Shown here: positions 23,603 to 35,099 of the stretch, in pieces
How the letters are laid out: each line of letters opens with the position of its first letter
Position numbering within the stretch: the stretch's first letter is position 1
Source of the DNA: Aaosphaeria pasadenensis
Lineage: Eukaryota > Ascomycota > Dothideomycetes > Pleosporales
Direction of reading: 5' to 3'
NCBI GenBank assembly: GCA_022813625.1
Contig: JAKLMB010000002.1
Location: 930,001-994,000, forward strand
DNA length: 64,000 nt
Notes under the pieces: model-generated
What the model saw: the letters and a program-made list of their open reading frames with translations, nothing else
The model's database searches: none
Told to the model about the DNA's origin: nothing
Position numbers and translations under genes: made by a program

Positions 23603-25813
23603 AGCTTGGGTGGCATCTAAGCTTTGGATTAGTGATATGCAAAGTATAGGGGATGTGAACGAGAATTTTCCCTACCAGAGAGTATTCCAGATGATGTTTA
23701 TAACTCTCTCGATATGTGGGGTTCGGGTACGCTTTCGAAGATGGAGATATGAGAGAAGTTGTGGTTACGTGAGTGGTGAAGTTGGCAAATAACTCGACGA
23801 AAGAGAGCTCGAAGGATTTCGGAAATCGTGGTCGGAGATTCAAATCACGGTAAGTAGAGTTGACTTGAGATGTAGTGATGATAGAGACGAAGCTTCAAAG
23901 TCGAATGAGGTGTGTGACGTTGAAGTTCAAGGTCAAGAAGACGAAGGACCGTGAGACACAGAGACGGTGGGAGGATAAATGGTGAAGATAGTGGCGATAT
24001 AGAAGTGAGCTAGTGCTGTCGATAGTAGTAAAGATAGTGATATAGGAAGGTAGTAGGAAAGAAAGATGATGATAAAGAGAGAAGACTGAATATAGAGGTA
24101 GTGATAGAAAAGATTTCCTCGTTAGGAACGGAGTAAAGTTATGGAGTAGTGTAGTAGCGGTGTGAAAGGTTGCTGGATAAACGTCCAATTCGTCGGAAGA
24201 GAAAGAGGATAGAAGAGTTGGATAGAAGATTTGAATTGATCCAGGAAGTCAAGAGGTGATTTTCACTGGTTGTAGTCGCGTTATCTTGTACTGATATCTT
24301 GGAACACAACCAACTGCTTCGTACTTCCAAACTATATTCGAAAAGCTAGCAAGCTATGCGCTCCAACTTGATCTGCCCAATTCACTTGTGCGGATCAGGT
24401 GTTACTTCTGAGCCATGTGTTAAGAGAGTGTGCACATATGAGGTTCAACAGAAATAAGTGGTGTGTTTCCCATCTTGCACTACACTCGTGACAGTGTATC
24501 ATTAACTTCAGAATCTCACCTCTCATAGATGTTACTTTAGGAAACGTACGAATATGTTGACTGATGGTGATAGTTTAGATCCTACGATTGCAAGTGTCAA
24601 ATAATCCACAAGATGAATCCCTAAAACCACCCTCTCATACTCGCCCATAAATATATGTTTACGAACATATTGTAAACACATCAATGCTTCAGAATATACT
24701 AAGTCTATGTTGATAGTCCAACCACAATAGTGACTCCTTTTAGAAGCTTATCTTGCCCCACTTTCTTTTCGATAATATTTCGTACAAGTGAAACATTCTG
24801 CGATAATTGTTTCTATGGTAAGGCAATTATCGAGCTCTCCAACGTCGCCCTTGAAGCGGAGAGTGACTGTCGATAGTTCGGGCCTTAGGGCTTCTCCTCG
24901 ATGGCGAACTGTGTGGACTGGACCTGAAACAAAGTTGCAGCACCATCCCAAATTAAAAGTGACTATACAATCAGTAAGACAGTGCCGTGAACCTAACAGA
25001 GCTGACTTTTGGTCCTCCATGCTCTACAGAAACATTTCATTTCCTTATCATCTAGGTACTTGAAATTACCCCGCTCAGGCGCCGTGACCCAGTGTTCGTA
25101 CACTGCAGTTGATACATTGACGAATGAAATCAATTTGAACGATGTGTTTTTCGCACTGCGGCTTGACATGATTCGTTCATGGCCAGCTGGCCTTGTACGC
25201 CTGCATTGCTCTTAAAACTGCAAAGAATAATGGCTGAATGCATTGTTCCGAACACTATTTGGAAGATTGAACGTAATCGCCAAGTTATCAAATTAATTGA
25301 ACTTTCTTTGTGGCTGTTAGCGATACGACTATTTGTTCACATTGATCAGAATGGAGGTGAAGAGACGAGTTCGTGGATGTCAATCAATTGCATCCATTCT
25401 GATTGAACAGTCGGAAGTTGCCAGTAAAAGATCTGACTTATCTTATGTAGTCAATGACCCTCGCAGGTAGTTTGTTGGAGTAACTGAACACTGTGAGCGC
25501 ATTGCTGCAACGAGGCCGCTCATCCCAAACTGCTTGCAGTCCACCGACTCGGCAGTGAAACTTCCCTAGACCTCCTTTACTTTAGGATTTTAGCTGCAAA
25601 ATTAATCTCCGATCTTTTCTACGGCTACGCGCAAGGTTAATTTAAAATCTGCAAAAGCAAGGCATATGGGGTCTTGGCGGATATTGTCTCCTAAAAGAGA
25701 TAGTAATGTGTCAGGGTAATATATATGAATGGCTTATGCTGCTACTGAAAAGAAAGGTAATACAGTTTTGCAAGTAAGTACTACATCTTAAGATATATTT
25801 TCATCCTTTGAGA
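23603..25813. other. Gene-free stretch with purine/pyrimidine strand asymmetry
   Basis: Roughly 23880-24240 is strongly purine-rich on the plus strand, i.e. CT-rich as leader or promoter of the minus-strand gene starting at 23602. The rest is AT-rich without a gene. One copy of a dispersed repeat lies at 25673-25703. Confidence 0.5.
25673..25703 (+). repeat. Dispersed repeat copy 1
   Basis: 31 bases starting CTTGGCGG match 29377-29408 with three substitutions and one indel. Weaker similarity extends about 25 bases to the left. Probably two decayed copies of a small mobile element. Confidence 0.55.
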
Positions 25814-27413
25814 ATGAAGGTCCGAAATCTATCAGTTTGTCACGCATGTCGAAAACGGAAGCTTGGTGTGAGCACAAAGTTCTCAGATCTGTTAATGGTC
25901 TGGAAAGCTAATTTTTGTAGTGTGATGGCAAGAAACCGGCATGCTCCCAATGCTCTCTGAGACAACTTCTTTGTCCAGGATATCATGTTGACCTGATCTT
26001 TTGTCCAGCCACAGTGTCTGGCTCAGTGAAACCTACCGACAATGACGGCAGCTTGAAATGGCGCCGAAAACCCAGGCAGCCAATCATTTCCACCAAGCAA
26101 AGTGTTGTAAAATGCCCGTCTCTAGGTCGCCAATTAACATGGCCATCAGGCGACGTTATTTCACTTTGCGTCCAGAATCTGGTTCCTACTAGAAATGCCT
26201 TCCTCAAAGCTGCTTCAGTATCTCAGATGAGTTGCTCATGGATAGAAGTGCTCCCTAAGTTACTGGAAAGAGAACAAGGGTACATTGATCTTGTCTCATC
26301 CAGTATAAGGGCCCTAGGAGAATCCATTGTTGCTTATGGTGCCAGGAGCCGGGCTCCAGTCTCATCTGCGTTGGAAGTGCAGTCATCCGCGATGCGCGTC
26401 ATGAAAAGAGCTCTAGGTAGCTACAACGCCTTGCTATGCGATGAATTGGTAGCTGCGACCATGTGCTTACTCTTATCTGAGGTAATGTACTATTAAACTT
26501 GATGGTTCTGAGTTTTATTGACTAGTAATGCTAGTTGTTGTACTCTACCTCTCCAACTAACTACATGGTCCACGTGAAAGGCATCGCCAGTCTAATTCAC
26601 CACGGAAGACCAGAATTGTACGCAAATGGTGCACTGCACAGACTGTTCGTAGGAGTGCGACCGATTCTTGTATGTACGCATGACGCCTCCACATACCTTG
26701 TTGTCCTAACAGAGTAGGTCTCAAGTGCCATGCTTAATCGAACCTCTACTTTCCTTTCTACGAAGATTTGGAGATCAGAACCGTTTAGGAATGTCCTTGC
26801 ATCGTCCTTTCAGACCCTCCTAAGCATAGCTAGTGAGGTTCCAACGGTTCTAGATACGATAAGCAGTGTTGACAAGCGCAACTTGGCTTATGCGATTCCG
26901 GTTGCTAAAGATGCCAGCCGTGCCCTTCTCAGAATACTTGGTAACCTGGACCAATGGTACATGAACCTGGAAAGAACCTCGCCACATTCACTATGTTGGG
27001 AAAGGATAGGCCTGGATGGCTGTATCTCAATCTGGTTCTCGGACTTCATCGTAGCCACAAGTTTAAATCATTTTTGGGCTTTCTGGATTATCTGCGCCAC
27101 CGAAATACTGCAACTGAAAAGAGACTTTCCAAGCCTAGAAGAGAACATACAGATAAAGGGCCATTCTCCGGGGAGTAATGATGTAGCGCATGAGATCACA
27201 CAGACAGCAAATCGCATTTTACAGAGCCTAGAATATTTTACACGGGATGAAATGAAGTTTGTCGGGATTGCTGAGGCCTCGTTTCCTTTTCACGTAGCGA
27301 GTAAGGTTGTTGGGGATTCATCTTGCAGACGAATCATCAAATCTGTCCAGACTACCTCTAATAATGGGTTTAAAGATATGCTCGCCTTCTGGGCCTCTAA
27401 GCCCCCTCCATAA
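25814..27413 (+). CDS. Zn(II)2Cys6 transcription factor
   Basis: 481 aa; exons 25814-25867, 25921-26481, 26535-26669 and 26718-27413, all introns phase 0. The zinc cluster at the extreme N-terminus has six cysteines (9, 12, 19, 26, 29, 36) spaced C-x2-C-x6-C-x6-C-x2-C-x6-C, with the basic RKRK before Cys19. Intron 1 lies exactly between Gly18 and Cys19. The remainder looks like the fungal-specific regulatory region of short Zn-cluster proteins (NYMVHVKGIASLIHHGRPE, then RTSTFLSTKIWRSEPF). Expected to be nuclear and bind CGG half-sites. Its nearest neighbours are not enzymes, so its targets cannot be guessed. Confidence 0.9.
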
Positions 27414-27883
27414 CAGTAACTGGGTCCTTACCTTTACCGATAGTTGTTTCTAATATCTAAGATTTCTTCATCTACGATCTATAGACCCTTCACCTTGTCC
27501 GACAGCTCTTCGTCACAGAATGCCTGCCCATAATTCCGCATGATGGATTGACTGTTCTAATTACTACTTAGAAATCGGAAACTAAAGAAAGCCAATGCGA
27601 AGGGAATACGTCTATTTCTCATTGATCCGTAACACATAAGCGGCTGTTTACCACGATACCGTTAAGGTATGCTTAGGAATATCTGATCATGATGTACAAG
27701 ATCCACGTGCTATTTCACAAATCATAGAGCTTCAGATAATGGGCTATGGCATGGATTGATTGACAAAAGTTGTAGGTTTTTGATTGATAAGTACAGTCCA
27801 ACGAACGCATCTTAGCTCTCAACAACCTTCAGTAGAGCCTTGCAAAGATTCTATGCACGTAGCGCAGAAATTCCTTTACGAGA
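27414..27883. other. Convergent 3' region
   Basis: Between the stop codons of the transcription factor and the small secreted protein; no gene seen. Confidence 0.5.
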
Positions 27884-28397
27884 CTACTCGAACTCGCAAT
27901 CAACGATCTGATAAGAGTTCCAGAGATAGTTGGGAAGAGCCATGCAGTCGTTCTCTCCCTCTGGGCCGCGGATCGGTTCAAACTTGATGCTTTGATCTTC
28001 GCAGTTTTTGTCATTAAACAAGATAACTGTTAAAAATTAGCATCTCCGGAAGTATACATGTGAGCAAAACCTTACTCTTGCAACCCTTGGGCTCAATGAA
28101 ATAACGGATGGAACGGATTTGCTCATTGTTGAATTGTCTGCAGCTACCCAAGTCGGTTTGAAGGCTGACATGAGTGCCACTTGGATGCCAGGAGCATTTG
28201 TCCTTCAAAATAAGTTACTATCGCACGGTGAGAGGAGCTATAGTTCTAATATTGCTTACAAAAAGGAACTCGGTAACACTTCCAACGTAAGGGTTCGGTG
28301 GAGGAAGACCAGATTCTTGACGAGTCTCAGCTGGAATGCCAGCGACGAATGGCGCAAGGCCAATTAGAGAAGCAACATTAACAACAGTGAAGCGCAT
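27884..28397 (-). CDS. Small secreted six-cysteine protein, effector-like
   Basis: 135 aa; exons 28397-28260, 28202-28076 and 28026-27884, with introns of 57 and 49 nt (GTAAGC and GTAAGG donors). Residues 1-20 form a signal peptide (MRFTVVNVASLIGLAPFVAG). The mature part has six cysteines (49, 67, 87, 97, 116, 132), enough for three disulfides. The stretch KGCKIILFNDKNC recalls the GC-x-hydrophobic-LY-x-D-x-x-C pattern of crystallin-like secreted fungal proteins; that is only a resemblance. It sits in a gene-sparse AT-rich stretch beside a regulator gene. No enzyme motif. Could be a host-interaction effector, an antimicrobial protein or a cell-surface structural protein. Confidence 0.8.
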
Positions 28398-30466
28398 GGT
28401 GATCGTCACTTTTATGAAGTGCAATTGAGTAGATGTGATAAATGTTGAATGAGGAAAGCTGTGGAATTCGATTGCTGATGGTGTTCTGAGAAGGCACGGG
28501 TCTTCACTATTTATATATCCCAAAAGGTTCAATGCTCTATAACGAAAACATGTCATCCTTTGGGAGTGATATCCTCGGGGGGAATGATCCTCGCAATCAT
28601 GATTTGAGATTTTACGCAAAGGAAATCCCATGTCATCTGACGTTGAGCTTCATACATTACCCATAGCATGATTCCGCACATTAAACCTTCGGTTGCGGTA
28701 AATATCAATGTTTGGGATTGTACAAAACAGATTTAATTTCTCTTTGAATCTAGAATTAGAAGTCTCGTAGAGTGTTAAACAGCGCGTCTCCCATACAAGC
28801 ACGATTACACAAACGAGGACTTCTCGACCGGCACGTATAAGTAACTAAGGGTTGAACAGTGTATGATATATCCTTGGAAAACCAATAAATCGATTATGAA
28901 TATGCACCGGAAAAGGGGAATGTCAATAACTTACCTATCTTACATTGGCTGAACAATTCTATAGCTCAAAATATTGTTTATGAGGCACTGGTATATGGGC
29001 TAGGGCTCTTTTTCTATTCATAACATGCCCGTCGTGCGCAAATAAGAGTCCTTGCTTAGGAAAGTAACCATAGTGTTACGAGAATAGCGAACTTTGAGCA
29101 ACGATTCAAACCTTTATAGTATAAACAGAGATACTCGCGAACATTGCTCCAATGATCATAAGTAGGATTGCATTGGACGTAAAGATTTTACCATGTCCTT
29201 CCAAACCCTATCGCTCGGTTTCAGGAGACTTCCCTCACCAATTGAATGGACCTACGTCTAGTTGATACTTTATATCAGAGAAAACACTACAGAAACCCAT
29301 ATTAAGCCTAAACAGATCTATACGATATAGTATACATCCTGCGGATTTTCTCAGCAACAGCGAAGGAGGCAGAGGCCTTGGCGGGTATTGTATCCTAAAC
29401 GAGATTAGCAGAAATACCGACTGCTGTGCAGTAGTAACTGCAAAATGTTGCTTCACAGTACTCGAATTTGGCTATGATGCTGTTAGAAGCCAGTATATAT
29501 TAGATAGATCATAGGTAACGACTCATCATTGTGTGTAATTTGCTCTTCTGGCATGAATACTTCTAGTCCGGGAATCTGACGGCGAGAACAGTAAGAGACG
29601 TAGTTTCAGCAAGAGCAGAAGAAAAGATCCGTGAGAAGAAGAGATAAAGCGGCTTTCGGGATAGAGATAGGACTTAATAAACGAACCTATATATGAACCG
29701 TGTGTTGAGTTCAAATGCTGAGCGATAATGTCAATGACAGGAAACCTTAGGTATTCAGGGGCTAACCGGAAGGGTCTTAGTGCTAACTAGCCATTTCGCT
29801 AACTTTCTGTTTCTTAAGATCTTTCGTCGTCCGACTTTCTTCCTCACACAACACCGCCAGTGTAAACAAAGATGCTTTTACACCCTTGCGGCATGCGCTG
29901 TTGCTGCTACCAGTGAATCCACATCGGCACATATGCGCTGTCATATCGCGCCATGCCTCTGATTGCTCACCACAATCTGCTCACAGCTCATCGACCCTTG
30001 CGTAAGTTTGCGGACTTTTCTTTCCATTCGCACTCTCCCCTGCAGCTTCAATGATGAATTTCTCTATGACCATCACATCTTATAGGAAGAGCCGGAAAAG
30101 GTATGGCTTAGCTACCGTGGCTAGTATCGACACATGCTTGACCACGCGCTTTGTCGTCGCTGCTTATAACTCGGTCTCTGAAGAAGCAACATTTCTACGA
30201 AGACTTTTGCATGAACTTTCACGGACAAGGGCTAACTAGAATAAAGTAGGCAAATAGGGCCACTATCTTCTTGATATCGACCGCCTTGCTTCGTACTCCT
30301 TCTACCATTTGGAATTTGCCCAGGTCGGGACGTATCGTAGAACTTCATGTCGAATGTTGATGATGATTCGGATGTAAGATACAAGGCATGAAAGGAGGGA
30401 GAACACATGAGAGGATACATCGGCATATGAATATAATAACGGTTCAGTCTATTCAAGTTTGCTGTG
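28398..30466. other. Long gene-free AT-rich stretch
   Basis: About 2 kb with stop codons dense in all frames. Contains dispersed repeat copy 2 (29377-29408). No gene seen. Confidence 0.55.
29377..29408 (+). repeat. Dispersed repeat copy 2
   Basis: 32 bases starting CTTGGCGG, same orientation as the copy at 25673-25703, about 3.7 kb apart. The two copies bracket the Zn2Cys6 gene and the small secreted protein gene. Confidence 0.55.
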
Positions 30467-31351
30467 CTAGCTAGTTGGAGTCGGATTTGTTTCCACGATC
30501 GAATCCGGGATTTGCCCGACCTGCAACGTCTGGCTTTCAAGCCACGCCGTATCATGATTCGTTTTCGCCGCCATCGTAGGTATGAATGGATCGTCCAGAT
30601 TTAGTGCTGTCGGGGCACCTATGGGGATCGCATCCATTTGTACTCTAGACTTATTGAAGGCGTCATAGGATACCGGAGCTAAGATGTCCGGTTCACAGAT
30701 CCCATTCCAATACAAAAATTGTGTGTTCACATCGAGTTCCTGCGTTTGTGGAGACGGCCATGTCTGCTCGGTAACACTGTTCATGACCGAGTTATTCAGA
30801 TATATGGCAGGATCTAACTCCAGATCGTCCAGATTGACAAAATCAAGCCCACTCAGATCGAAGGGATCAGTTATTGAGGGAATGTCTGACAGGGTGGCAG
30901 GACTCCCTTCACTCGATCCTTGGTGTTTTCTTACGATTTGCGTCTTCGCGTATTCCTTTGGTGTCAAGTTCGTCTTATCCTTGAAGATCTTGTGAAGATA
31001 TCGTGGCGTCAAACCAACACTCTTCGCTAGATCTTGTAGCCTGGCCGCCTTCAAGTCATCTTCATCCACTGCCTGCTCAATGATTTTGCAGGCCTTGATG
31101 ACGGCGGTTTCCTGTGGATCGTTCGTGATGAACTTGTTTGGCTTGCACCTCTTACAAGCACGGAACCCCGCGGCCTCAGCCTCTGCCGGAGTCTTGAAGA
31201 ATCCGACGTTGGCACGACGTGCTAGGCGCGCTGGACATGTCGGTCTGCAATAACATCGTGTCGATTTAACTGAATAGACGAACTGGTTGTTCGCATTGGC
31301 GTCGCGAATTGTAAGTGCTCGCCAGCGCGCGGCGTCTGTATCATACGCCAT
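30467..31351 (-). CDS. Ada-type methyl-phosphotriester sensor with AraC-like HTH
   Basis: Single exon, 294 aa from the ATG at 31351. Residues 7-75 match the N-terminal Ada zinc domain. Cys35, Cys39, Cys66 and Cys69 have the same spacing (4, 27, 3) as E. coli Ada Cys38/42/69/72, within CYCRPTCPAR and ACKRCKP; Cys35 would be the methyl acceptor. Residues about 85-140 form an AraC-type HTH (LQDLAKSVGLTPRYLHKIF). The last 150 residues are acidic and unstructured, perhaps an activation region. The O6-methylguanine transferase domain of bacterial Ada is absent. It likely senses or repairs alkylated phosphates and regulates transcription. Divergent from a MutL gene. Confidence 0.88.
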   Translation of the reverse strand: MAYDTDAARWRALTIRDANANNQFVYSVKSTRCYCRPTCPARLARRANVGFFKTPAEAEAAGFRACKRCKPNKFITNDPQETAVIKACKIIEQAVDEDDLKAARLQDLAKSVGLTPRYLHKIFKDKTNLTPKEYAKTQIVRKHQGSSEGSPATLSDIPSITDPFDLSGLDFVNLDDLELDPAIYLNNSVMNSVTEQTWPSPQTQELDVNTQFLYWNGICEPDILAPVSYDAFNKSRVQMDAIPIGAPTALNLDDPFIPTMAAKTNHDTAWLESQTLQVGQIPDSIVETNPTPTS

Positions 31352-31846
31352 CTTCGAATGCTGAATGATCACGCCCGGAAGATATTGGTTTGGATATTGT
31401 CTATTGAACTTGGACGAAGTGTGGTGCTTAAGAAGGTCAGACTTGGAGCATGGCGGGATGAGAGTAATCCTGCATACGCTAGGTTTCCCCCGACGCCACG
31501 TTCTGATTGGTCACTTCTCGAGCATCTTTTGCTCTGCGCCATCAGGCTACCCGCACGCCTGGAATGCTCTTCAGGTACAAGCAACTTAACGCTCGAGGCG
31601 GATAAGTAGCAAGTCGCCATGATGACACGATTGTACTGCATAATTGGTCTAGGGATTATTTTAGTTGCCAATATCACATGACATCGCGATCATAGCGCGT
31701 TCAATGGATAGTGGTTCCTTCCTCGCTGAGAACGGCAGTAACAACTTGATGCCCACACAGTGGACCGAATCTGTTCCAAAAATGCACCTCCATACAACTC
31801 ACTCATATTCATTCCAACTGATGTTCCTTGCGGATATTGGCCGATC
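31352..31846. promoter_or_regulatory. Divergent promoter Ada-like / MutL-like
   Basis: 495 bp between two divergent DNA-repair start codons. No specific element assigned. Confidence 0.5.
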
Positions 31847-34732
31847 ATGACTAGCAACATTACTTCAGCCGCACTGGATCAGAACGTGAGCATTAAAGCA
31901 CTCCCGCCAACAACAATCCGACAATTGGGATCTTCACAAGTTCTCGTTGACCCTACCTCGATCGTCAAGGAACTCATTGATAATGCAATTGATGCGCGAG
32001 CCAGTGCAATCTGGATTGACATCAGCTCCAACACTATCGATTCCATCCAAGTGAAAGACAATGGCCATGGAATACCTGCTGAAGACCGAGCGTTAGTGTG
32101 TCGAAGATACTGTACCAGCAAGATTCGTGACTTCCATGACTTGAAAGAAGTCGGAGGGAAATGGCTTGGTTTTCGAGGCGAGGCTATGGCAAGTATGGCT
32201 GAAATCAGTGGCACACTGACTCTGCATACGAGAGTGGAGGGCGAGCCAGTCGCCGTCTTATTGCAGTATGGGAGGAACGGCGAGCTTGTTTCGTAGGTCA
32301 ATGATTCGTATATTTTATCGAATGCAGATTTTAACACTTTTAGCACGAAACGAGCGTCGCATCCAGTTGGGAGCACGGTAAAGGTTACAGACATCTTCTC
32401 ATCGCTGCCTGTGCGCAAACAGACTGCACTGAAACATTCGTCGGCGTATCTGGCGAAGGTCAAAAGAATGATGCAATCGTATGCACTCGCAAGACCAGGC
32501 GTTCGGCTCCAATTTCGTGTTCTTAAAGGGAAGACTGATGGAGCCAATTTCAGCTATGCGCCAAATACCACTGCCAGCGTCAAGGATGCCGTGACCAAGA
32601 CGATAGGAAAGAACTGTGCTTCACAATGCGAATCAAGTGTTCTAAAAACAGCTGGCTACGAGATTCATGCGTTTCTACCAAAGGCAACATCCACAAGACC
32701 AGCAGACATCGCTAATATCGGGGCGTATATTTCGATTGATTCTAGGCCTCTTTCAACGAGTCGGGGAACACCAAAGAAGATAGTGGCACTAGTTCGGGAT
32801 AGACTTCAAAAGTCCAGCGATGCGCTTGCCGCGGTTCAAGGCTCCTTCATGGCGATGAACATTATTTGTCCGTCCGACAGTTATGACCCTAATATCGAGC
32901 CGGCCAAAGATGATGTACTGTTTGAGGATGCCGGTTTGCTTATGAGTGCTGTCGAAGAACTTTTGACCATGCATTGCACCAAGAAGAACGTCGTGCGTGA
33001 CGATAATCCTGAAATACCGGAGGCTATATTGCAAGAGCAGGAAGGCTGTCGCCCAGAAACGTCTTCTACTATGCTCTTTGATGTACAGGAGGATCAATCT
33101 CTCCAACCCACGCAAAATCCGCCCATATCCAATCAGAACATCACACAGTGGCGATCATGCATGTACGGAATTGATGCAGAAGACTTAGCCACTCTGTCAG
33201 AGACCCAATCACCAGCAGTCATTGAGGAAGAAGAGGAAGGTATTCATTCTGTGGCTGTTTCCAACCCCTGGACAATTGCAAGATTGAATTGCGCCACTAA
33301 GAAAAGGTCAGTGGTGCCTGGGAATCCGCTCATGACTCCAGACAAAGACGGTAGAAACGAAATCAGCGTCTTGAGCTCGCCGCTGGCCTCAAGCAGAGCT
33401 GCTAAGCCTCTGCAAGAGGATGGGAACGCCTTTCTTCCCCCAACGCCGAGATCAATTGATCGAAGAGCTATTGTGCCTCGCGCGGTTGTTCTTGAGAAGG
33501 CCGCGTGCATCCAGGTCCCCATACTACCAACTCTGTCTATTTCTCCTACAGAACATTCTTCTCTGAGCACCCCTCCCCGCATGGTGTTGGATGATTCACT
33601 CAAGAATGGAAACAAGGTGCAAGGTAGCGGTACCATTTCTCATACTCGAGTACACATTCCAGCACAGTCCAATCCATTCCCAGCGCATACATCGCAGTTT
33701 ACCCCTATCAACGCCTCTAGATTGTCCCTTCCAGGTCAGTTGCCACAGGAATCGGCATATGGCGTGGCTGAAGAGCTCTCTTCAATGCAACCGACCGCAC
33801 GTCCTACCAAGCGATTGAAGGGATCATTTGTCAACAAGCCGTTCTCGATGCCCAGCATGGACCATGGAGGGGGTAAGATAGGCCGTCAGAAAGCCACTCC
33901 ACAAAGAAAACCCAGTCGGCGGATACCGATCGATCGAGGTCAGAAACATACTCAGGAAGAGTCCATGCTGGCCTCAGGAAACACCAGAGGCATAGAATCT
34001 TTTCTGACGCGTCCTAAACAAATCCATCAATACCCAAGGCGTGGTCTTTCTATGGAGGCTGCTTCGGAGTCTTCAACGACGTTCAACAATCTAGCTGGAT
34101 CCATCGATGAGCTTGGTCATCATGATGATCCTCTGACCCAAGTAGCGGAGCATGATTACCTAGACCGCTTTGGTACCTTTGATGAGTCCGAATACGACTT
34201 TCAACAGTCACCAAATCGCCCACGCCGGAAGGCCGCCAGACGCTCTCGTTCAGCACCTCACGAGGATGGACTTCAAATAGGCTGTACAAGTAAGAATGCT
34301 AACCACTCAGACCCACATCCATATCGAAGGGTTGCATCCTCCCACCTTACTCGATCCAAATCTAGTAAGCTGCCTCTCGAGCGTATCCCAGTCGGTTTTA
34401 ACATACATGACCTGATCTGTTATACATCGCTACCAATATCGTTCATTAGTGAAAGTATGAATCGCATGGGCTTCTCCTCGGCAACCTCGAACAACAACCT
34501 GAGTTGGTGCGATCCTGTGCAAGAGGTCTACGATGCACTTTCGCGTCCGGCGACGCATACGGAAGTGCAATCATGGGCGGTTTCGATCGACAAATCGCTT
34601 AGAAGCAAGTATCAAGTTGAAGAAAATGTTGACACTGTGGAAACGCTATCAGAGGGAATTAAGGCTATGTTGAGCGACAGTTCCGGTATCTGCGTGGAAG
34701 ATCTAGATGCCGAGGAGATATTGCCAGTTTAA
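31847..34732 (+). CDS. MutL-family mismatch-repair protein (Mlh2/PMS1-like)
   Basis: 944 aa; exons 31847-32292 and 32344-34732 (51-nt intron). The GHKL ATPase N-terminus is clear: SIVKELIDNAIDA (catalytic Glu and Mg-binding Asn), DNGHGIP and GFRGEAMAS, then the transducer domain (to about residue 330) with SIDSRPLSTSRG. The long middle is a disordered linker. The C-terminal about 120 residues are short. I find no DQHA(x)2E(x)4E endonuclease motif, which separates it from Mlh3 and Pms1-type nucleases and favours the Mlh2/human-PMS1 branch. Nuclear; would pair with Mlh1. Orthology not certain. Confidence 0.88.
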
Positions 34733-35099
34733 TACATGCCAGTGGTAACTATATCGCTGTAAACTGCACGCGCATCTATCACAATGATGCAAACAAGGAA
34801 GCCACAACATCAACACTATACTCAAAAGACCCATAGTCACACATACTTAGGAACAATGTATATTATCATTTCAAAAGCCCTTTTTTGTCGCGAAACTTTT
34901 TCGTTCATACAATCCGTTGTAAGAAAGCGCCGGGCTGATTCTCAATGCCTACCAAAAAGGTGCCAATCAATTCAATTGTGCACACAACCTTATCTCACGC
35001 CGATCAAAAACATTCCATGTGCGGAAGAGAGAAAAACAGATATCATACATCCCCACCGATTCCACGCGCGCTCTTTCTGTATCTTCTATCATTACGTTT
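34733..35099. other. Convergent 3' region
   Basis: Between the stops of the MutL-like and SNU114 genes; no gene seen. Confidence 0.5.

Noticed and set aside
23895..24188. 97-codon hydrophobic frame on the minus strand
   Set aside because: Product of the CT-rich tract (Leu/Ser/Phe codons), not a protein-like sequence.
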